DNA of 64,000 nt from Pseudomonas protegens CHA0 (GCF_000397205.1 NC_021237.1:1117001-1181000), one strand, 5' to 3'; counted from the first letter of the stretch, positions 43,140 through 51,922 are shown. Made by a program: numbers and translations. Notes: a model not told the origin generated them from the letters alone.

Positions 43140-43964
43140 TCAGAGCCTGGCGCTCAGGCCGAAGCGCTTCATCAGTCCCTTCTCCAGCAGACCCTTGGGC
43201 AGCAGGTTGGCCAGCAGCGGCAGGGCGCGGCTGCCATTGCCCAGCCGTACCAGGCGTGGCGGATTGTCCTGCTGCACCGCCTTGAGCAAGCCGGCGGCGA
43301 ATTCGCTGGCCGGGGTCGGCTTGTCCTGGGAGGCCTTGGCCCGGGAGCGGATGCCCTCGCGCAGCGGCCACCAGGGCGATTGTTCGTTGAGCAGCTGTTC
43401 GGCTTCATGCCCGGCATTCTTGGCGAAGCTCGAAGCAATGGCCCCGGGCTGCACTTCCATGACGCGGATGCCGAACGGCGACAGTTCCATGCGCAGGGCA
43501 TCGCTCAAGGCGTGCACTGCGGCTTTTGAGGCGCAGTAGGCACCGGCAAAAGGCGTCACCAGCACCCCGGACACACTGCCGATGTTCACCACCAGGCCGC
43601 GGCTGCGGCGCAGCACCGGGAACATCGCCCGAGTCACCCCGACCACCGAGAACACATTGGTTTCGAACTGGCGTTGCATCGCTTCCACGCCGCCATCGAG
43701 CAGCGGGCCCATGGCGCCGTAGCCGGCGTTGTTGATCAGCACATCCAGGCCGCCGTACTGCTGGTTGATCTCCTCGCCCAGGGCGCCCAGGGCCGGGCCG
43801 TCATTGACGTCCAGTTGCACGGCCTTGAAACCGGCCGCTTGCAGGGCAGAGACGTCCTCGGCCTTGCGGGCGGTGGCGAGCACGGTGAAACCGGCGCCCT
43901 TGAAGGTGTCCGCCAGGGCGCGGCCGATGCCGCTGGAACAACCGGTGATCAACGCTACGGGCAT
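43140..43964 (-). CDS. Short-chain dehydrogenase/reductase
   Basis: 274 residues. Rossmann start ALITGCSSGIGRALADTF (TGxxxGIG), NNAGYGAMGPL, catalytic Ser in NIGSVSGVLV, and YCASKAAVHAL with the YxxxK pair. The length and YGAMGPLLDGG segment fit the classical SDR group that includes retinol-type and oxidoreductase YbbO-like enzymes. Substrate unknown. Stands alone between a REPIN and a small membrane protein gene. Confidence 0.9.
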   Translation of the reverse strand: MPVALITGCSSGIGRALADTFKGAGFTVLATARKAEDVSALQAAGFKAVQLDVNDGPALGALGEEINQQYGGLDVLINNAGYGAMGPLLDGGVEAMQRQFETNVFSVVGVTRAMFPVLRRSRGLVVNIGSVSGVLVTPFAGAYCASKAAVHALSDALRMELSPFGIRVMEVQPGAIASSFAKNAGHEAEQLLNEQSPWWPLREGIRSRAKASQDKPTPASEFAAGLLKAVQQDNPPRLVRLGNGSRALPLLANLLPKGLLEKGLMKRFGLSARL

Positions 43965-44000
43965 GGCGCGGTCCTTGTGCTGGGTGAGGGAGGGGGTGAA

Positions 44001-44465
44001 TCAGTCGGAGAAACTACCCTGTAAACGCTCGGCGCGAAACTCCAGGGTTTGCGGGCGATAGCCGGGGCGCAGCGGCGGCAGGGGCAGGCAGTCCTGCCAG
44101 TTGGCGCCGGCCTGCAACTCGCCGGGGCCACGGTAGCGCGGGGCGCTGTACTGGTTGTCGGCGAGGTTGACCGTATCCCCCGGCGCATAGGCGGCGACCC
44201 GCCAGCGCAACTCCACCAGGGGCACCTTGTTGCCGTTGTTCAGCTTGACCTGCAATGGACGGTCGGCGGGGCAGTGCTCCGGCGCGTAGCTCAGGCGCAG
44301 CTCCAGGCGCGCCAGTTGCTGGGCTTCGCGGTTGTCCAGCCAGACCACCCAGCAGGCCACCAGGGCCAGGCCGAACGCGGCAGCCAGGGACACGGGAAGG
44401 GCTTTGGCGGGGTAGCGCAGAAGCAGGATCAGCCAGGTGATGACCAGCAGAACGCCGATGAACAT
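44001..44465 (-). CDS. Small membrane protein of unknown function
   Basis: 154 residues. Two helices at the N-terminus (FIGVLLVITWLILLLRY; LPVSLAAAFGLALVACWVVW) and a C-terminal periplasmic beta-type domain (LELRLSYAPEHCPADRPLQV; VPLVELRWRVAAYAPGD) with two Cys that may pair. Annotated in some genomes as a multidrug transporter but nothing here supports transport. Gap of 36 bases to the SDR gene on the same strand. Confidence 0.7.
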   Translation of the reverse strand: MFIGVLLVITWLILLLRYPAKALPVSLAAAFGLALVACWVVWLDNREAQQLARLELRLSYAPEHCPADRPLQVKLNNGNKVPLVELRWRVAAYAPGDTVNLADNQYSAPRYRGPGELQAGANWQDCLPLPPLRPGYRPQTLEFRAERLQGSFSD

Positions 44466-44884
44466 GACGCGAGCCTCGGGGAAAAGGAGGGGACATCCTA
44501 CCTAAGCGTAGGTGGGGTTGGCGATGGAGGGTGGCTGTTGTGACGTTATCCACAGGCCAGGTTTTGATGGGGGCGTTAGGGACAACAGAAGGTCTGTTAA
44601 AGCGGATTTATGCCGATAGTGGACATCATGTGGTCCACTCTGGTGCCCGCCCGAGCAGGTGGCTGGCATGCTTCGGGGTCATCTATCCATTTCTGGAACA
44701 CCTTTACCGGGACTGGAAAATGCTCAGGCTCTCAGGGCTGCAAACATCGAACGAGGCGAATGCTAGCTGAAGGGGTGGGCTCCGCTTTCGACTGTGAAGC
44801 GTGCTGGTGCCAAGGACGAGACGTGCCCGTGGTGGCGATCTATGAGGTGTATAATCTCCGGGCTTTGGCATCAATCATGGGGCG
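44466..44884. other. Intergenic region with no clear gene
   Basis: 419 bases. It holds weak overlapping frames without ribosome binding sites and an inverted repeat AGTGGACATCATGTGGTCCA-CT near 44618-44639. No REP element. It may be degraded sequence at the border of the fic/DUF3077 island. Confidence 0.5.
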
Positions 44885-45367
44885 ATGATGGACGTATCAC
44901 TGCAGCAGATTTTGCAAACTGCACAGATCAGCGATCTGAAGAAGCTGGGGACGTTTCTTGAGGTCAAACGCTTTGTCGAAACTCAGCTTCATTTGAAGTT
45001 AGGGGCAAATGGCTGGAGCTCCTTATCTTTGAAGTTAAAGCGCCTGAGTGCCCAGGCAGAAGAGGGGCGTGAATGCGCACGTGTACTCAGTGATGCGTTG
45101 CCCTATCCGGTTGTGCGCAATGAAGTTTCAAAAAGAATCGGCTTCAGGATGTGCGCCAGGAATGTTGCAGAACTTAGAGGCGCTTTGTCCCTGTTGTCGA
45201 AATGCTCTGCTCGTCCTGCGTTTGATCCTTATGAGCGTTTCGAAAAGAACAAGCTTAAAAACTTTGTCAGCAGTTCAAGACTGGAAGGCATAGACATACC
45301 GGTCTTCGACGAAAAAGCCTCGTTGGAAAAAATCCTGGCCAAGCATGGAAGACCGTTGAATGGATAA
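44885..45367 (+). CDS. Hypothetical protein, possible YhfG-like antitoxin partner of a broken fic
   Basis: 160 residues, MMDVSLQQILQTAQISDLKK. The gene is visibly less GC-rich than its surroundings, which hints at transfer. The first 110 residues are unknown. The C-terminal part, EKNKLKNFVSSSRLEGIDIP followed by ASLEKILAKHGR, resembles the YhfG antitoxin domain (NY-ASLRLEG type) that sits before fic toxins. The next frame, starting at ATG 45360 and overlapping its stop codon, matches the N-terminus of Fic proteins, which supports this reading. The domain call is tentative. Confidence 0.5.
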   Translation: MMDVSLQQILQTAQISDLKKLGTFLEVKRFVETQLHLKLGANGWSSLSLKLKRLSAQAEEGRECARVLSDALPYPVVRNEVSKRIGFRMCARNVAELRGALSLLSKCSARPAFDPYERFEKNKLKNFVSSSRLEGIDIPVFDEKASLEKILAKHGRPLNG

Positions 45368-45501
45368 ATACGACGCTTCTCATGATCATTACTGCTACCC
45401 CGCCTCCTCGGCGTGCCGCCATCCTGAACATTCCTAAACTCTCTTGGCCTGGACATAAACTGCGACGCCTTCGTCGTTGCTGTGTGTCGAACCCGGACTA
45501 G
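45360..45501 (+). pseudogene. Truncated and frameshifted fic toxin remnant
   Basis: The frame MDKYDASHDHYCYPASSA overlaps the preceding gene by eight bases and closely resembles the start of Fic AMP-transferases (MDKYG..D-YCYPG-S-VLRN). It stops after 25 codons at 45437. Another frame continues with AAILNIPKLSWPGHKLRRLR, similar to the next Fic segment (VLRN-LNI), and ends at 45501. The catalytic HxFxxGNGR motif is absent, so no active toxin can be made. Confidence 0.6.
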
Positions 45502-45584
45502 CCTTTGAGCGTCGCAGCACATTCAGCGACCGGGCTTGGTAACTCGTTCTGATACAGGCGCAACAGCGCCGCATTTCACTTGTG

Positions 45585-45666
45585 CAATGGCAGCTGTGCG
45601 TGGGAGGGGGCGTCCCTGCCGGGTTCCTGTATCTCCGGTTTACCAACCTGCACGCAGCTGCCACCC
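45585..45666 (+). repeat. DUF3077-associated repeat module, copy A
   Basis: Begins CAATGGCAGCTGTGCGTGGG, has the core CTGCCGGGTTCCTGTATCTC and ends ACGCAGCTGCCACCC. The two ends are inverted copies of each other (GGCAGCTG), so the module can fold into a long stem. Confidence 0.8.
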
Positions 45667-45750
45667 CTGCGCTTGGTAACCCGTTTTGATGCAGCTGCAG
45701 CAGCACCCCATTGCGCTATTGCCGGCGGGTTGTGCGCCTGCGCATTCGTG

Positions 45751-45833
45751 CAATGGCAGCTGTGCGTGGGAGGGCTTCGTCCCTGCCGGGTTCCTGTATC
45801 TCCGGTCGACCAATCCGCGCACGGCTGCCACCC
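45751..45833 (+). repeat. DUF3077-associated repeat module, copy B
   Basis: Nearly identical to copy A through CAATGGCAGCTGTGCGTGGG and CTGCCGGGTTCCTGTATCTC, ending GCACGGCTGCCACCC. It lies 166 bases downstream in the same direction. Confidence 0.8.
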
Positions 45834-45964
45834 ACAACAGGGCTGCGCATCTTCTGACGAAGATGGGTACGGCAGTGATCGATGAGGCGGGTTCTAGATG
45901 AAGGAGAGGGGACAGGCGTGCCGATCGTTCCCCCGCGTTTGAAGGGGAACGATTACGGGGCGTT

Positions 45965-46240
45965 TTAGTTCAGGTACTGACTGCCACGAATCCGCCGTCC
46001 CAACACGTCCAGCAGATCACAACCATCGCGCAACAGAATGGCGCTGGCGTGGGCGATCTGTGTCAGATCGGTGGCATCGGCGTGGCGGCTGTCCATGTGC
46101 ACGATGCTTTCCATCAGTTGAGTCACCGCGAGGATGCGGTAGGCGGCGCTGGCATGCAGTTCGTCCAAAGGCGCGCGGGTGTCGATAAACAGGGTCGGAG
46201 TGGAGGATTCGTTGCTGGTTAGCGCGATACGGTCCGTCAT
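45965..46240 (-). CDS. DUF3077 domain-containing protein
   Basis: 91 residues, MTDRIALTSNESSTPTLFID. The pattern TRAPLDELHASAAYRILAVT, then LMESIVHMDSR, is the DUF3077 signature; these small cytoplasmic proteins occur in many copies in Pseudomonas genomes and have no known function. ATG 46240 is preceded by CAGGAG. The gene is flanked by copies of the same repeat on both sides, B downstream and C upstream. Confidence 0.8.
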   Translation of the reverse strand: MTDRIALTSNESSTPTLFIDTRAPLDELHASAAYRILAVTQLMESIVHMDSRHADATDLTQIAHASAILLRDGCDLLDVLGRRIRGSQYLN

Positions 46241-46295
46241 GGTGTGTTGCTCCTGAAATAAATAGAGCTGCCACTTGATCGCCGTCAAACGAGTT

Positions 46296-46376
46296 GGGTG
46301 GCAACTGTACGCAGGTTGACGGACCGGTTTCAGGAACCCGGCGCATCCGAAGATGCCCCACGCACAGTCGCCATAA
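46296..46376 (-). repeat. DUF3077-associated repeat module, copy C (inverted)
   Basis: On the minus strand it reads ATGGCGACTGTGCGTGGGGC, then GCCGGGTTCCTG and CAACCTGCGTACAGTTGCCA-CCC, matching copies A and B with more changes. It points in the same direction as the DUF3077 gene it precedes and could be its promoter or 5' leader. Confidence 0.75.
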
Positions 46377-46613
46377 GACATTTTTGCGAGCGCAGAAGAG
46401 CGCAAGCAGAGTCGAGGAACTATGCGTCCTGAAAGTGTTACCGAGCCGTCAAACCCGATCACGAATGAGTCGTGACAGGCGCGAGGATAGGGAGCGAGAA
46501 GAGGGTGGTCAACCCGAGATGTGTAGCCTTAAACGACCTTTTGTATCCACAGATGGCTGTTGATCTGGCTTGCCGCTTGAAGCTTACGGCTGCCTCTACT
46601 GATCGCTGCTTCT

Positions 46614-46717
46614 TGTAGCCGCTGCCGCAGGCTGCGAACGACCGCGCAGCGGGCGCAGGGGGCTCAAGACCGCTGAAGGTCCTTCGGCCCTTTTCGCAGC
46701 CTGCGGCAGCGGCTACA
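46614..46717. repeat. REP/REPIN element (TGTAGCC family)
   Basis: Left arm TGTAGCCGCTGCCGCAGGCT and right arm AGCCTGCGGCAGCGGCTACA, a perfect 20-base inverted pair, with an inner AAGGTCCTTCGGCCCTTTT pair. It lies downstream of algA and next to its terminator. Confidence 0.92.
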
Positions 46718-46753
46718 AAAAAATCCCCCTGTCCAACCGCCTGCGGATAGGGG
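46717..46753 (-). terminator. Terminator of the alginate operon
   Basis: On the minus strand a nine-base stem (46745-46753 with 46726-46734, one G-T pair) with a ten-base loop is followed by a run of seven T. It lies 88 bases after the algA stop codon. Confidence 0.75.
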
Positions 46754-46841
46754 ACGCAGGCGCCTGGAAGGGGGTTGAAAGGACTCGCTGATAACGGCGC
46801 TCTGCCTTTGCTCGCAGCTTGCCGCTTGAAGCCTGTCGCTG

Positions 46842-48293
46842 TTACTGGGCGATGGTCTTCACCGAGACGCCACGTTCCACCGGGGTGGAGCGGCCGTAGA
46901 TATCTTCAAACCGCTCGATATCGTCTTCGCCCAGGTAGCTGCCCGATTGCACTTCGATGATCTCCAGCGGGATCTTGCCCGGGTTGCGCAGGCGGTGCAC
47001 CGAGGCAATCGGGATGTAGGTGGACTGGTTCTCGGTGAGCAGGAACACGTTCTCGTCACAGGTGACTTCGGCGGTGCCGCTGACCACGATCCAGTGTTCG
47101 GCGCGGTGGTGGTGCATCTGCAGGGACAGGCAGGCCCCCGGCTTGACCGAGATGTGCTTGACCTGGAAACGCCCGCCCATGTCCACCGAGTCGTAGGAGC
47201 CCCACGGACGGTAGACCTCGCAGTGGTTCTGGGTCTCGCTGCGGCCCTGTTCGTTGAGGGTGTTGACCATCTGTTTCACCCCTTGGACCTTGTCCTTGTG
47301 GGCGATCATCATGGCGTCCTTGGTTTCCACCACGACGATGTTTTCAAGGCCGATCACCGATACCAGCTTGCCGTTGCCGTGGATCATGCAGTTGCGGCTG
47401 TCCTGGATCACCACATCGCCCTTGCTGACGTTGCCGTTGGCGTCTTTTTCATGCACGTCCCACAGCGACGACCAGCAGCCGACATCGCTCCAGCCAGCGG
47501 TCAGGGGCACCACGCAGGCGCGCTGGGTCTTCTCCATCACCGCGTAGTCGATGGAGTTGTCCGGGCAGCAGGCGAAGGTGGCTTCGTCGATGGTCACGGT
47601 GTCCGGGTCCTGCTGGCTGCGCTCCAGGGTCAAGAGGCAGGTGTCGTAGATGTCCGGGTCGTGTTTCTTCAGCTCTTCGAGGAAGCGGCTGGCGCGGAAC
47701 AGGAACATGCCGCTGTTCCAGAAATAGCCGCCGGCCTGGACAAACTCGGTGGCGCGTTTTTCGTCGGGCTTTTCGACGAAGTGCGAGACCCGGCTGACCC
47801 CCTCCGGGAGCAGCGCATCGTTGGTGGACTTGATGTAGCCGTAGCCGGTTTCCGGCTTGGTTGCCGGGACCCCGAACAGCACCATTTCGCCACGCTCGGC
47901 GGCCACGGTGGCCAGGGCCAGGGCCCGTTGCAGGGCTTTCTGGTCGTCCAGGACGTGGTCGGCGGGCAGTACCAGCATCAGCTCGTCGCGGCCTTCGTTG
48001 ACCAGCATCATCGCGGTCAGGGCCACGGCCGGGGCGGTGTTGCGGCCGAAGGGCTCCATGAGGATGCGCTGGGATTCGAGCTTACGGGCCGCCAGTTGCT
48101 CGTTGACGATAAAGCGGTGGTCCTTGTTGCAGACCACGATGGGGGTATCCATGCCTTCGAACACCAGGCGCTCCAGGGTCTGCTGGAACAAAGTGTGTTC
48201 GCCGGTCAGGGCGAGGAACTGCTTGGGGAATTGCTTGCGCGAAAGCGGCCAAAGACGTGAGCCGCTACCACCTGACAAGATCACCGGAATCAT
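46842..48293 (-). CDS. algA: AlgA, phosphomannose isomerase / GDP-mannose pyrophosphorylase
   Basis: 483 residues, bifunctional. The N-terminal nucleotidyltransferase starts VILSGGSGSRLWPLSRKQFP with the pyrophosphorylase signature; FVEKPDEKRATEFVQAGGYF is the sugar-binding part. The C-terminal cupin (type II PMI) has LQMHHHRAEHWIVVSGTAEV with metal-binding His/Glu. It makes mannose-6-phosphate from fructose-6-phosphate and later GDP-mannose, the precursor for AlgD. Last gene of the alginate operon, 192 bases after algF, with a REPIN in that gap. Confidence 0.97.
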   Translation of the reverse strand: MIPVILSGGSGSRLWPLSRKQFPKQFLALTGEHTLFQQTLERLVFEGMDTPIVVCNKDHRFIVNEQLAARKLESQRILMEPFGRNTAPAVALTAMMLVNEGRDELMLVLPADHVLDDQKALQRALALATVAAERGEMVLFGVPATKPETGYGYIKSTNDALLPEGVSRVSHFVEKPDEKRATEFVQAGGYFWNSGMFLFRASRFLEELKKHDPDIYDTCLLTLERSQQDPDTVTIDEATFACCPDNSIDYAVMEKTQRACVVPLTAGWSDVGCWSSLWDVHEKDANGNVSKGDVVIQDSRNCMIHGNGKLVSVIGLENIVVVETKDAMMIAHKDKVQGVKQMVNTLNEQGRSETQNHCEVYRPWGSYDSVDMGGRFQVKHISVKPGACLSLQMHHHRAEHWIVVSGTAEVTCDENVFLLTENQSTYIPIASVHRLRNPGKIPLEIIEVQSGSYLGEDDIERFEDIYGRSTPVERGVSVKTIAQ

Positions 48294-48390
48294 GTTGTTA
48301 CTCCTTCAAACATCGTATGGGTTAGAGCTACTGCGTTCTGTCGTTTCACTCTTGTTTTTGTGGCGTGCCCGGATGCGCTGCCCACCTTCT

Positions 48391-48454
48391 GTAGGAGCCG
48401 GCTTGCCGGCGAAGGGGCCCGTGAGGACGCCTTCGCTGGCAAGCCAGCTCCTAC
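48391..48454. repeat. REPIN in the algF-algA gap
   Basis: GTAGGAGCCGGCTTGCCGGC left arm and GCTGGCAAGCCAGCTCCTAC right arm, 64 bases with a short loop. It lies inside the alginate operon. Confidence 0.93.
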
Positions 48455-48485
48455 GAGAGGCGGGGAGCAGCCTTCCGGAAATTCA

Positions 48486-49154
48486 TTAGCGGGTGGAAAC
48501 CGGGCGCTTGACCCAGACCGGCGACAGGTTGCTGCCGTTGCCGGTGACGTAGAGCACCGCTGCTTCGCCGCGCTCCAAGGCCACGGGCTTGAGGTCGCTG
48601 ACCTTTTTCTCGCCGTCATACAGGGCGAAGCTGACCTTCACCGGGTTGATTTCGCGCTCGCCGCGGCCTTTGGCGGCCACGGCCTTGACCACGTCGGTCT
48701 TGCCGTCGGCGGTCTTCAGGGTCAGGGCCTGGTCGCTGAGGTTCTGCACCCGCACCAGGGATTTCTGCTTGTTCTTGAACGGCGGTTCTTCGATCAGTTG
48801 CGGCTGGCCGCTGGCGTTGTTGACCAGGGTGTAATAGTGATCGGCGGCCAGTTTCACCGGCACGCTCTGGCTGCCCACCTTGGCGGTGTAGTCGCCGCCG
48901 GGCATGAAGCTGAAGTCGCTGCTGGCCAGGGGCGCGACGTCATTGACGTTGGTGCTGCCCACCGTGGCGCTGACTTCGCTGTTGCTGGCGTTGTACAGGC
49001 GCACGAAGGTCGAGCCCTTGGGCGCGGTGGGGCCGTACAGGGCGGCATCGCCACCGGCGAATACCGGAGCTGATAGCAGGCCCAGGCCCGCAGCCAATAC
49101 GGCAGCTTTCAGGGATTTGGCAGCGAGACGACGAGGAGTAGTAGTGAAAGTCAT
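48486..49154 (-). CDS. algF: AlgF, periplasmic alginate O-acetylation protein
   Basis: 222 residues with a signal peptide (LKAAVLAAGLGLLSAPVFAG). The mature part has ALYGPTAPKGSTFVRLYNAS and SLVRVQNLSDQALTLKTADG, two beta-sandwich domains as in AlgF. It is needed with AlgI and AlgJ for acetylation of alginate and has no catalytic motif of its own. Fifteen bases downstream of algJ. Confidence 0.95.
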   Translation of the reverse strand: MTFTTTPRRLAAKSLKAAVLAAGLGLLSAPVFAGGDAALYGPTAPKGSTFVRLYNASNSEVSATVGSTNVNDVAPLASSDFSFMPGGDYTAKVGSQSVPVKLAADHYYTLVNNASGQPQLIEEPPFKNKQKSLVRVQNLSDQALTLKTADGKTDVVKAVAAKGRGEREINPVKVSFALYDGEKKVSDLKPVALERGEAAVLYVTGNGSNLSPVWVKRPVSTR

Positions 49155-49169
49155 GAGTGTTACCTCTTT

Positions 49170-50345
49170 TCAGTTTTGCGCCCGGTCGGGCGTCTCGGAT
49201 TTGTTGAGTGCAGCTACGTTCTGTTGGCGAGCACCGGCTTGCTTGAGCTCTGCGACCCACTGCGGGTCGGCGTCGCCGATTTCGTTGTTCACAGGCAGAT
49301 AGCGTTCAGGGAATTCCCAGATCAGCACCTGGGGCGGGTTGTTCTTGAAGTCGTCGCTTTTCAGGTAGCTGAGCATCGGCAGGATCGGGCCGTGGCCGTC
49401 TTCGGCGTAGCTCAGCACGTCGCTGTGCAGGGCCTGTTTCAGGGCGCCGACGAAGTTCCAGCTGGGGTTGGCGCTGTAGCTGGTGCCCACCAGGGTCACC
49501 GGCACTTCGCGGTCGGCAAACAGCGCGTCGTCGGCGGCCGGCTGCTCTTCGCTGGCCCGGGTCACGCGCTTTTGCAGGGGCTCTTCGGCCGGCATCAGGT
49601 TTTCGAACAGCGGGTCCAGGGGCAGGAAGCGGCGCAGGTCGCCCTTGTGTTCCACGGTCTCTTGGGTCTCGGTGACGAAGCGCTGTGGCTGACCGCTGAG
49701 CGGGGTCTTGGCGGCGATGGTCAGGGCCAGTTGGCGGGCGACGATCTCGGCGCCGGCGGGGGTCCAGTGGGTGTCGGTGCGCAGGAACACTTGCTGGCCC
49801 TGTTGCTTGGCCTGTTGCAGGGGGCCAAGCAGGTCGGGGGCAAGGATCTTGTCGGCAGCGACCCGGGCGTGGAAGTCCTGGTAGAGGTTGGCGTGGATGC
49901 GCGCCGGGCGCACTTCGTCCATGTGTTCCGGGTACAGGCGCACCTTGGCCGGAACGATCGCCATCACCAGTTTTACCCCGTGCTCCTTGAGGGTCTGGCG
50001 CACGCCTTCTACCAGGGCGTAGTTGCCCTGCAGGTTGAGCTCCTCGTTGACTACGGGGTTGAACTCTTCATCGCTGTACAGCCACTGGTCACGGCCCAGC
50101 ACCACCCCCGGGCGCCCTTCGTTGAACAGCTTGAAGTCCAGGGCGGCCCAGAGGTTGGTGCCCAGGCGCTTGATCGGAAACTGGTCGTCGTAGTGGGTTT
50201 CCACCGCCTTGGCCCAGCGCCCGTTGAGCACGGTGGCGTCGTTGTTGGTACTGAAACCGAAGAAGCTGCGCGCCGACCACACCCCCAGCACCAGCAGGGT
50301 CAGCAGGAACAGGGCGATGTAGAACACACGTAATGAGCGGGTCAT
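49170..50345 (-). CDS. algJ: AlgJ, SGNH-type alginate acetyltransferase
   Basis: 391 residues with one N-terminal uncleaved anchor (VFYIALFLLTLLVLGVWS). The SGNH-like motifs are seen: the Asp-His pair in RTDTHWTPAGAEIVARQL and the Ser in VTLVGTSYSANPSWNFVG. It passes acetyl groups, received through AlgI, to polymer or partner proteins in the periplasm. Eleven bases after algI. Similar in layout to AlgX in the same operon. Confidence 0.95.
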   Translation of the reverse strand: MTRSLRVFYIALFLLTLLVLGVWSARSFFGFSTNNDATVLNGRWAKAVETHYDDQFPIKRLGTNLWAALDFKLFNEGRPGVVLGRDQWLYSDEEFNPVVNEELNLQGNYALVEGVRQTLKEHGVKLVMAIVPAKVRLYPEHMDEVRPARIHANLYQDFHARVAADKILAPDLLGPLQQAKQQGQQVFLRTDTHWTPAGAEIVARQLALTIAAKTPLSGQPQRFVTETQETVEHKGDLRRFLPLDPLFENLMPAEEPLQKRVTRASEEQPAADDALFADREVPVTLVGTSYSANPSWNFVGALKQALHSDVLSYAEDGHGPILPMLSYLKSDDFKNNPPQVLIWEFPERYLPVNNEIGDADPQWVAELKQAGARQQNVAALNKSETPDRAQN

Positions 50346-50356
50346 GGGCAGATCCC

Positions 50357-51922
50357 TCAGAACTGGAAGTAAAGGAACGGCGAGAAGCTTTGCGCCGAGA
50401 GTTTGAGAATCGAGGCAATGAACAGCAGCAGCACCAGGGCGCGCATGGCGTAGCGCGACCAGTCGGCAGTCCAGTAGGCCGGCTGCACCTGGGCCTCGGT
50501 GCCGACGATGTGGCCCGGCTGGTGAATGCTGCCGGGGTTGTCCCCGGGGACCGCCTTGATCAGGCCGGGCTGGGCGCTGGCCGGGCCGTCGTCGGCGGTA
50601 GTGACCTCGGGCTTGGCCTTGACCAGCGCCGGGTTGCGGTACAGGTCACGCAGGCCGAAGAACGCCAGGGTGGCGTAGGCCAGGATCAGGGTCGCCACTT
50701 GCAGGCCGGTGAGGCTGGCGCGGTTGAGTTCCGACAGCGACCAGTCGCCAAAGCTGAACATCGCGCCGTACATGCGGCCTGCTACGTGCAGGTTCTCGGC
50801 GCGGAAGATTACCCAGCCCATCACCACCAGGAGGAAGGTCAGGGCCCAGCGCACCGGGTTCAGGCTGCGCGGCGTGGTGTTGATGCCCAGGGCCTTTTCG
50901 ATGGCCAGCCACATGCCGTGCCAGGCGCCCCAGACGATGTAGGTGAAGTTGGCGCCATGCCACAGGCCGCCCAGGAGCATGGTCAGGAACAGGTTGCGGT
51001 AGGTGATCAGGGTGCCTTTGCGGTTGCCGCCCAGGGTGATGTACAGGTAGTCCCGCAGCCAGGTGGACAGGCTGATGTGCCAGCGCCGCCAGAACTCGGT
51101 GATCGACTGGCTGATGTAGGGCTGCTTGAAGTTTTCCATGAAGCGAAAACCCATCATCAAGCCCAGGCCGATGGCCATGTCGCTGTAGCCGGAGAAGTCG
51201 AAGTACAGCTGCGCGGTGTAGGCCAGGGCGCCGAGCCAGGCATCGCCCGTGGTGGGGTTGTGCAGGGCGAAGCAATGGTCGGCGACCACCGCCAGGGTGT
51301 CGGCGATGAACACTTTCTTGATGAAGCCCTGCATGAAGCGGGTGCAGCCTTCGGAGAACTTGTCCAGGGTGTGGGTGCGGTTGTTGAACTGGTCCGCCAG
51401 GTCACGAAAGCGCAGCACGGGGCCGGCGATCAGGTGCGGGAAGATCGCCACGAACGCCGCGAAGTCGATCAGGTTGCGAGTGGCCGGGGTGTCTCCGCGG
51501 TAGACGTCGATGATGTAGCTGATGGACTCGAAGATGTAGAACGAGATGCCGATCGGCAGCAGCACGTGGGTCAGGATGAACGGCTCAAGCCCCATGGAGG
51601 TCATGATGGCGTTGATGCTGTCGACGCCGAAGTTGGCGTACTTGAAGTAGCCGAGGATGCACAGGTCCACCGCCACCCCCAGCAGCAGCCAGCGCTGGGC
51701 GGGTTTGGTCCTGACACCGGCGGCGCCGACTTTCAGGCCGATCCAGTAGTTCCACAGGGTGACCCCGGCGAACAGCGCCAGGAAGTCCACGCGCCACCAG
51801 GCATAGAACACATAGCTGGCGATCAGCAGCAGCAAGTTGCGATAGCGTTGCCCGCTCAAGTAGTACAAGCCGAGAAAGATCGGCAGGAACAGGAACAGGA
51901 ACACATTGGATGAGAAAACCAT
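50357..51922 (-). CDS. algI: AlgI, MBOAT membrane acetyl-transfer protein
   Basis: 521 residues, many membrane helices starting VFLFLFLPIFLGLYYLSGQR. MBOAT motifs: TEFWRRWHISLSTWLRDYLY and the catalytic His in LGGLWHGANFTYIVWGAWHG. It carries acetyl groups from a cytoplasmic donor across the inner membrane. ATG 51922 has GGAGA seven bases upstream; eight codons of upstream open frame are rejected. The C-terminal loop is a Pro/Gly-rich insert (about residues 435-480) before the last helix. Confidence 0.95.
   Translation of the reverse strand: MVFSSNVFLFLFLPIFLGLYYLSGQRYRNLLLLIASYVFYAWWRVDFLALFAGVTLWNYWIGLKVGAAGVRTKPAQRWLLLGVAVDLCILGYFKYANFGVDSINAIMTSMGLEPFILTHVLLPIGISFYIFESISYIIDVYRGDTPATRNLIDFAAFVAIFPHLIAGPVLRFRDLADQFNNRTHTLDKFSEGCTRFMQGFIKKVFIADTLAVVADHCFALHNPTTGDAWLGALAYTAQLYFDFSGYSDMAIGLGLMMGFRFMENFKQPYISQSITEFWRRWHISLSTWLRDYLYITLGGNRKGTLITYRNLFLTMLLGGLWHGANFTYIVWGAWHGMWLAIEKALGINTTPRSLNPVRWALTFLLVVMGWVIFRAENLHVAGRMYGAMFSFGDWSLSELNRASLTGLQVATLILAYATLAFFGLRDLYRNPALVKAKPEVTTADDGPASAQPGLIKAVPGDNPGSIHQPGHIVGTEAQVQPAYWTADWSRYAMRALVLLLFIASILKLSAQSFSPFLYFQF

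Larger units (their letters stand above)
45438..45964. other. Gene-free stretch holding two long repeat copies
   Basis: After the fic remnant the sequence is mostly two related copies of an intergenic module (see 45585 and 45751), each preceded by a CTTGGTAAC(T/C)CGTT(C/T)TGAT leader at 45534 and 45672. Short frames through it do not look coding. Confidence 0.6.

Noticed and set aside
44531..44884. Small plus-strand frames after the membrane protein gene
   Set aside because: No ribosome binding sites, no recognisable features and overlapping alternatives; left as intergenic.
45438..45964. Short Cys-rich frames running through the repeat modules (CNGSCAWEGASLPGSC type)
   Set aside because: They come from the repeat itself, in several frames and on both strands, with no ribosome binding sites; a structural or regulatory repeat is more likely.
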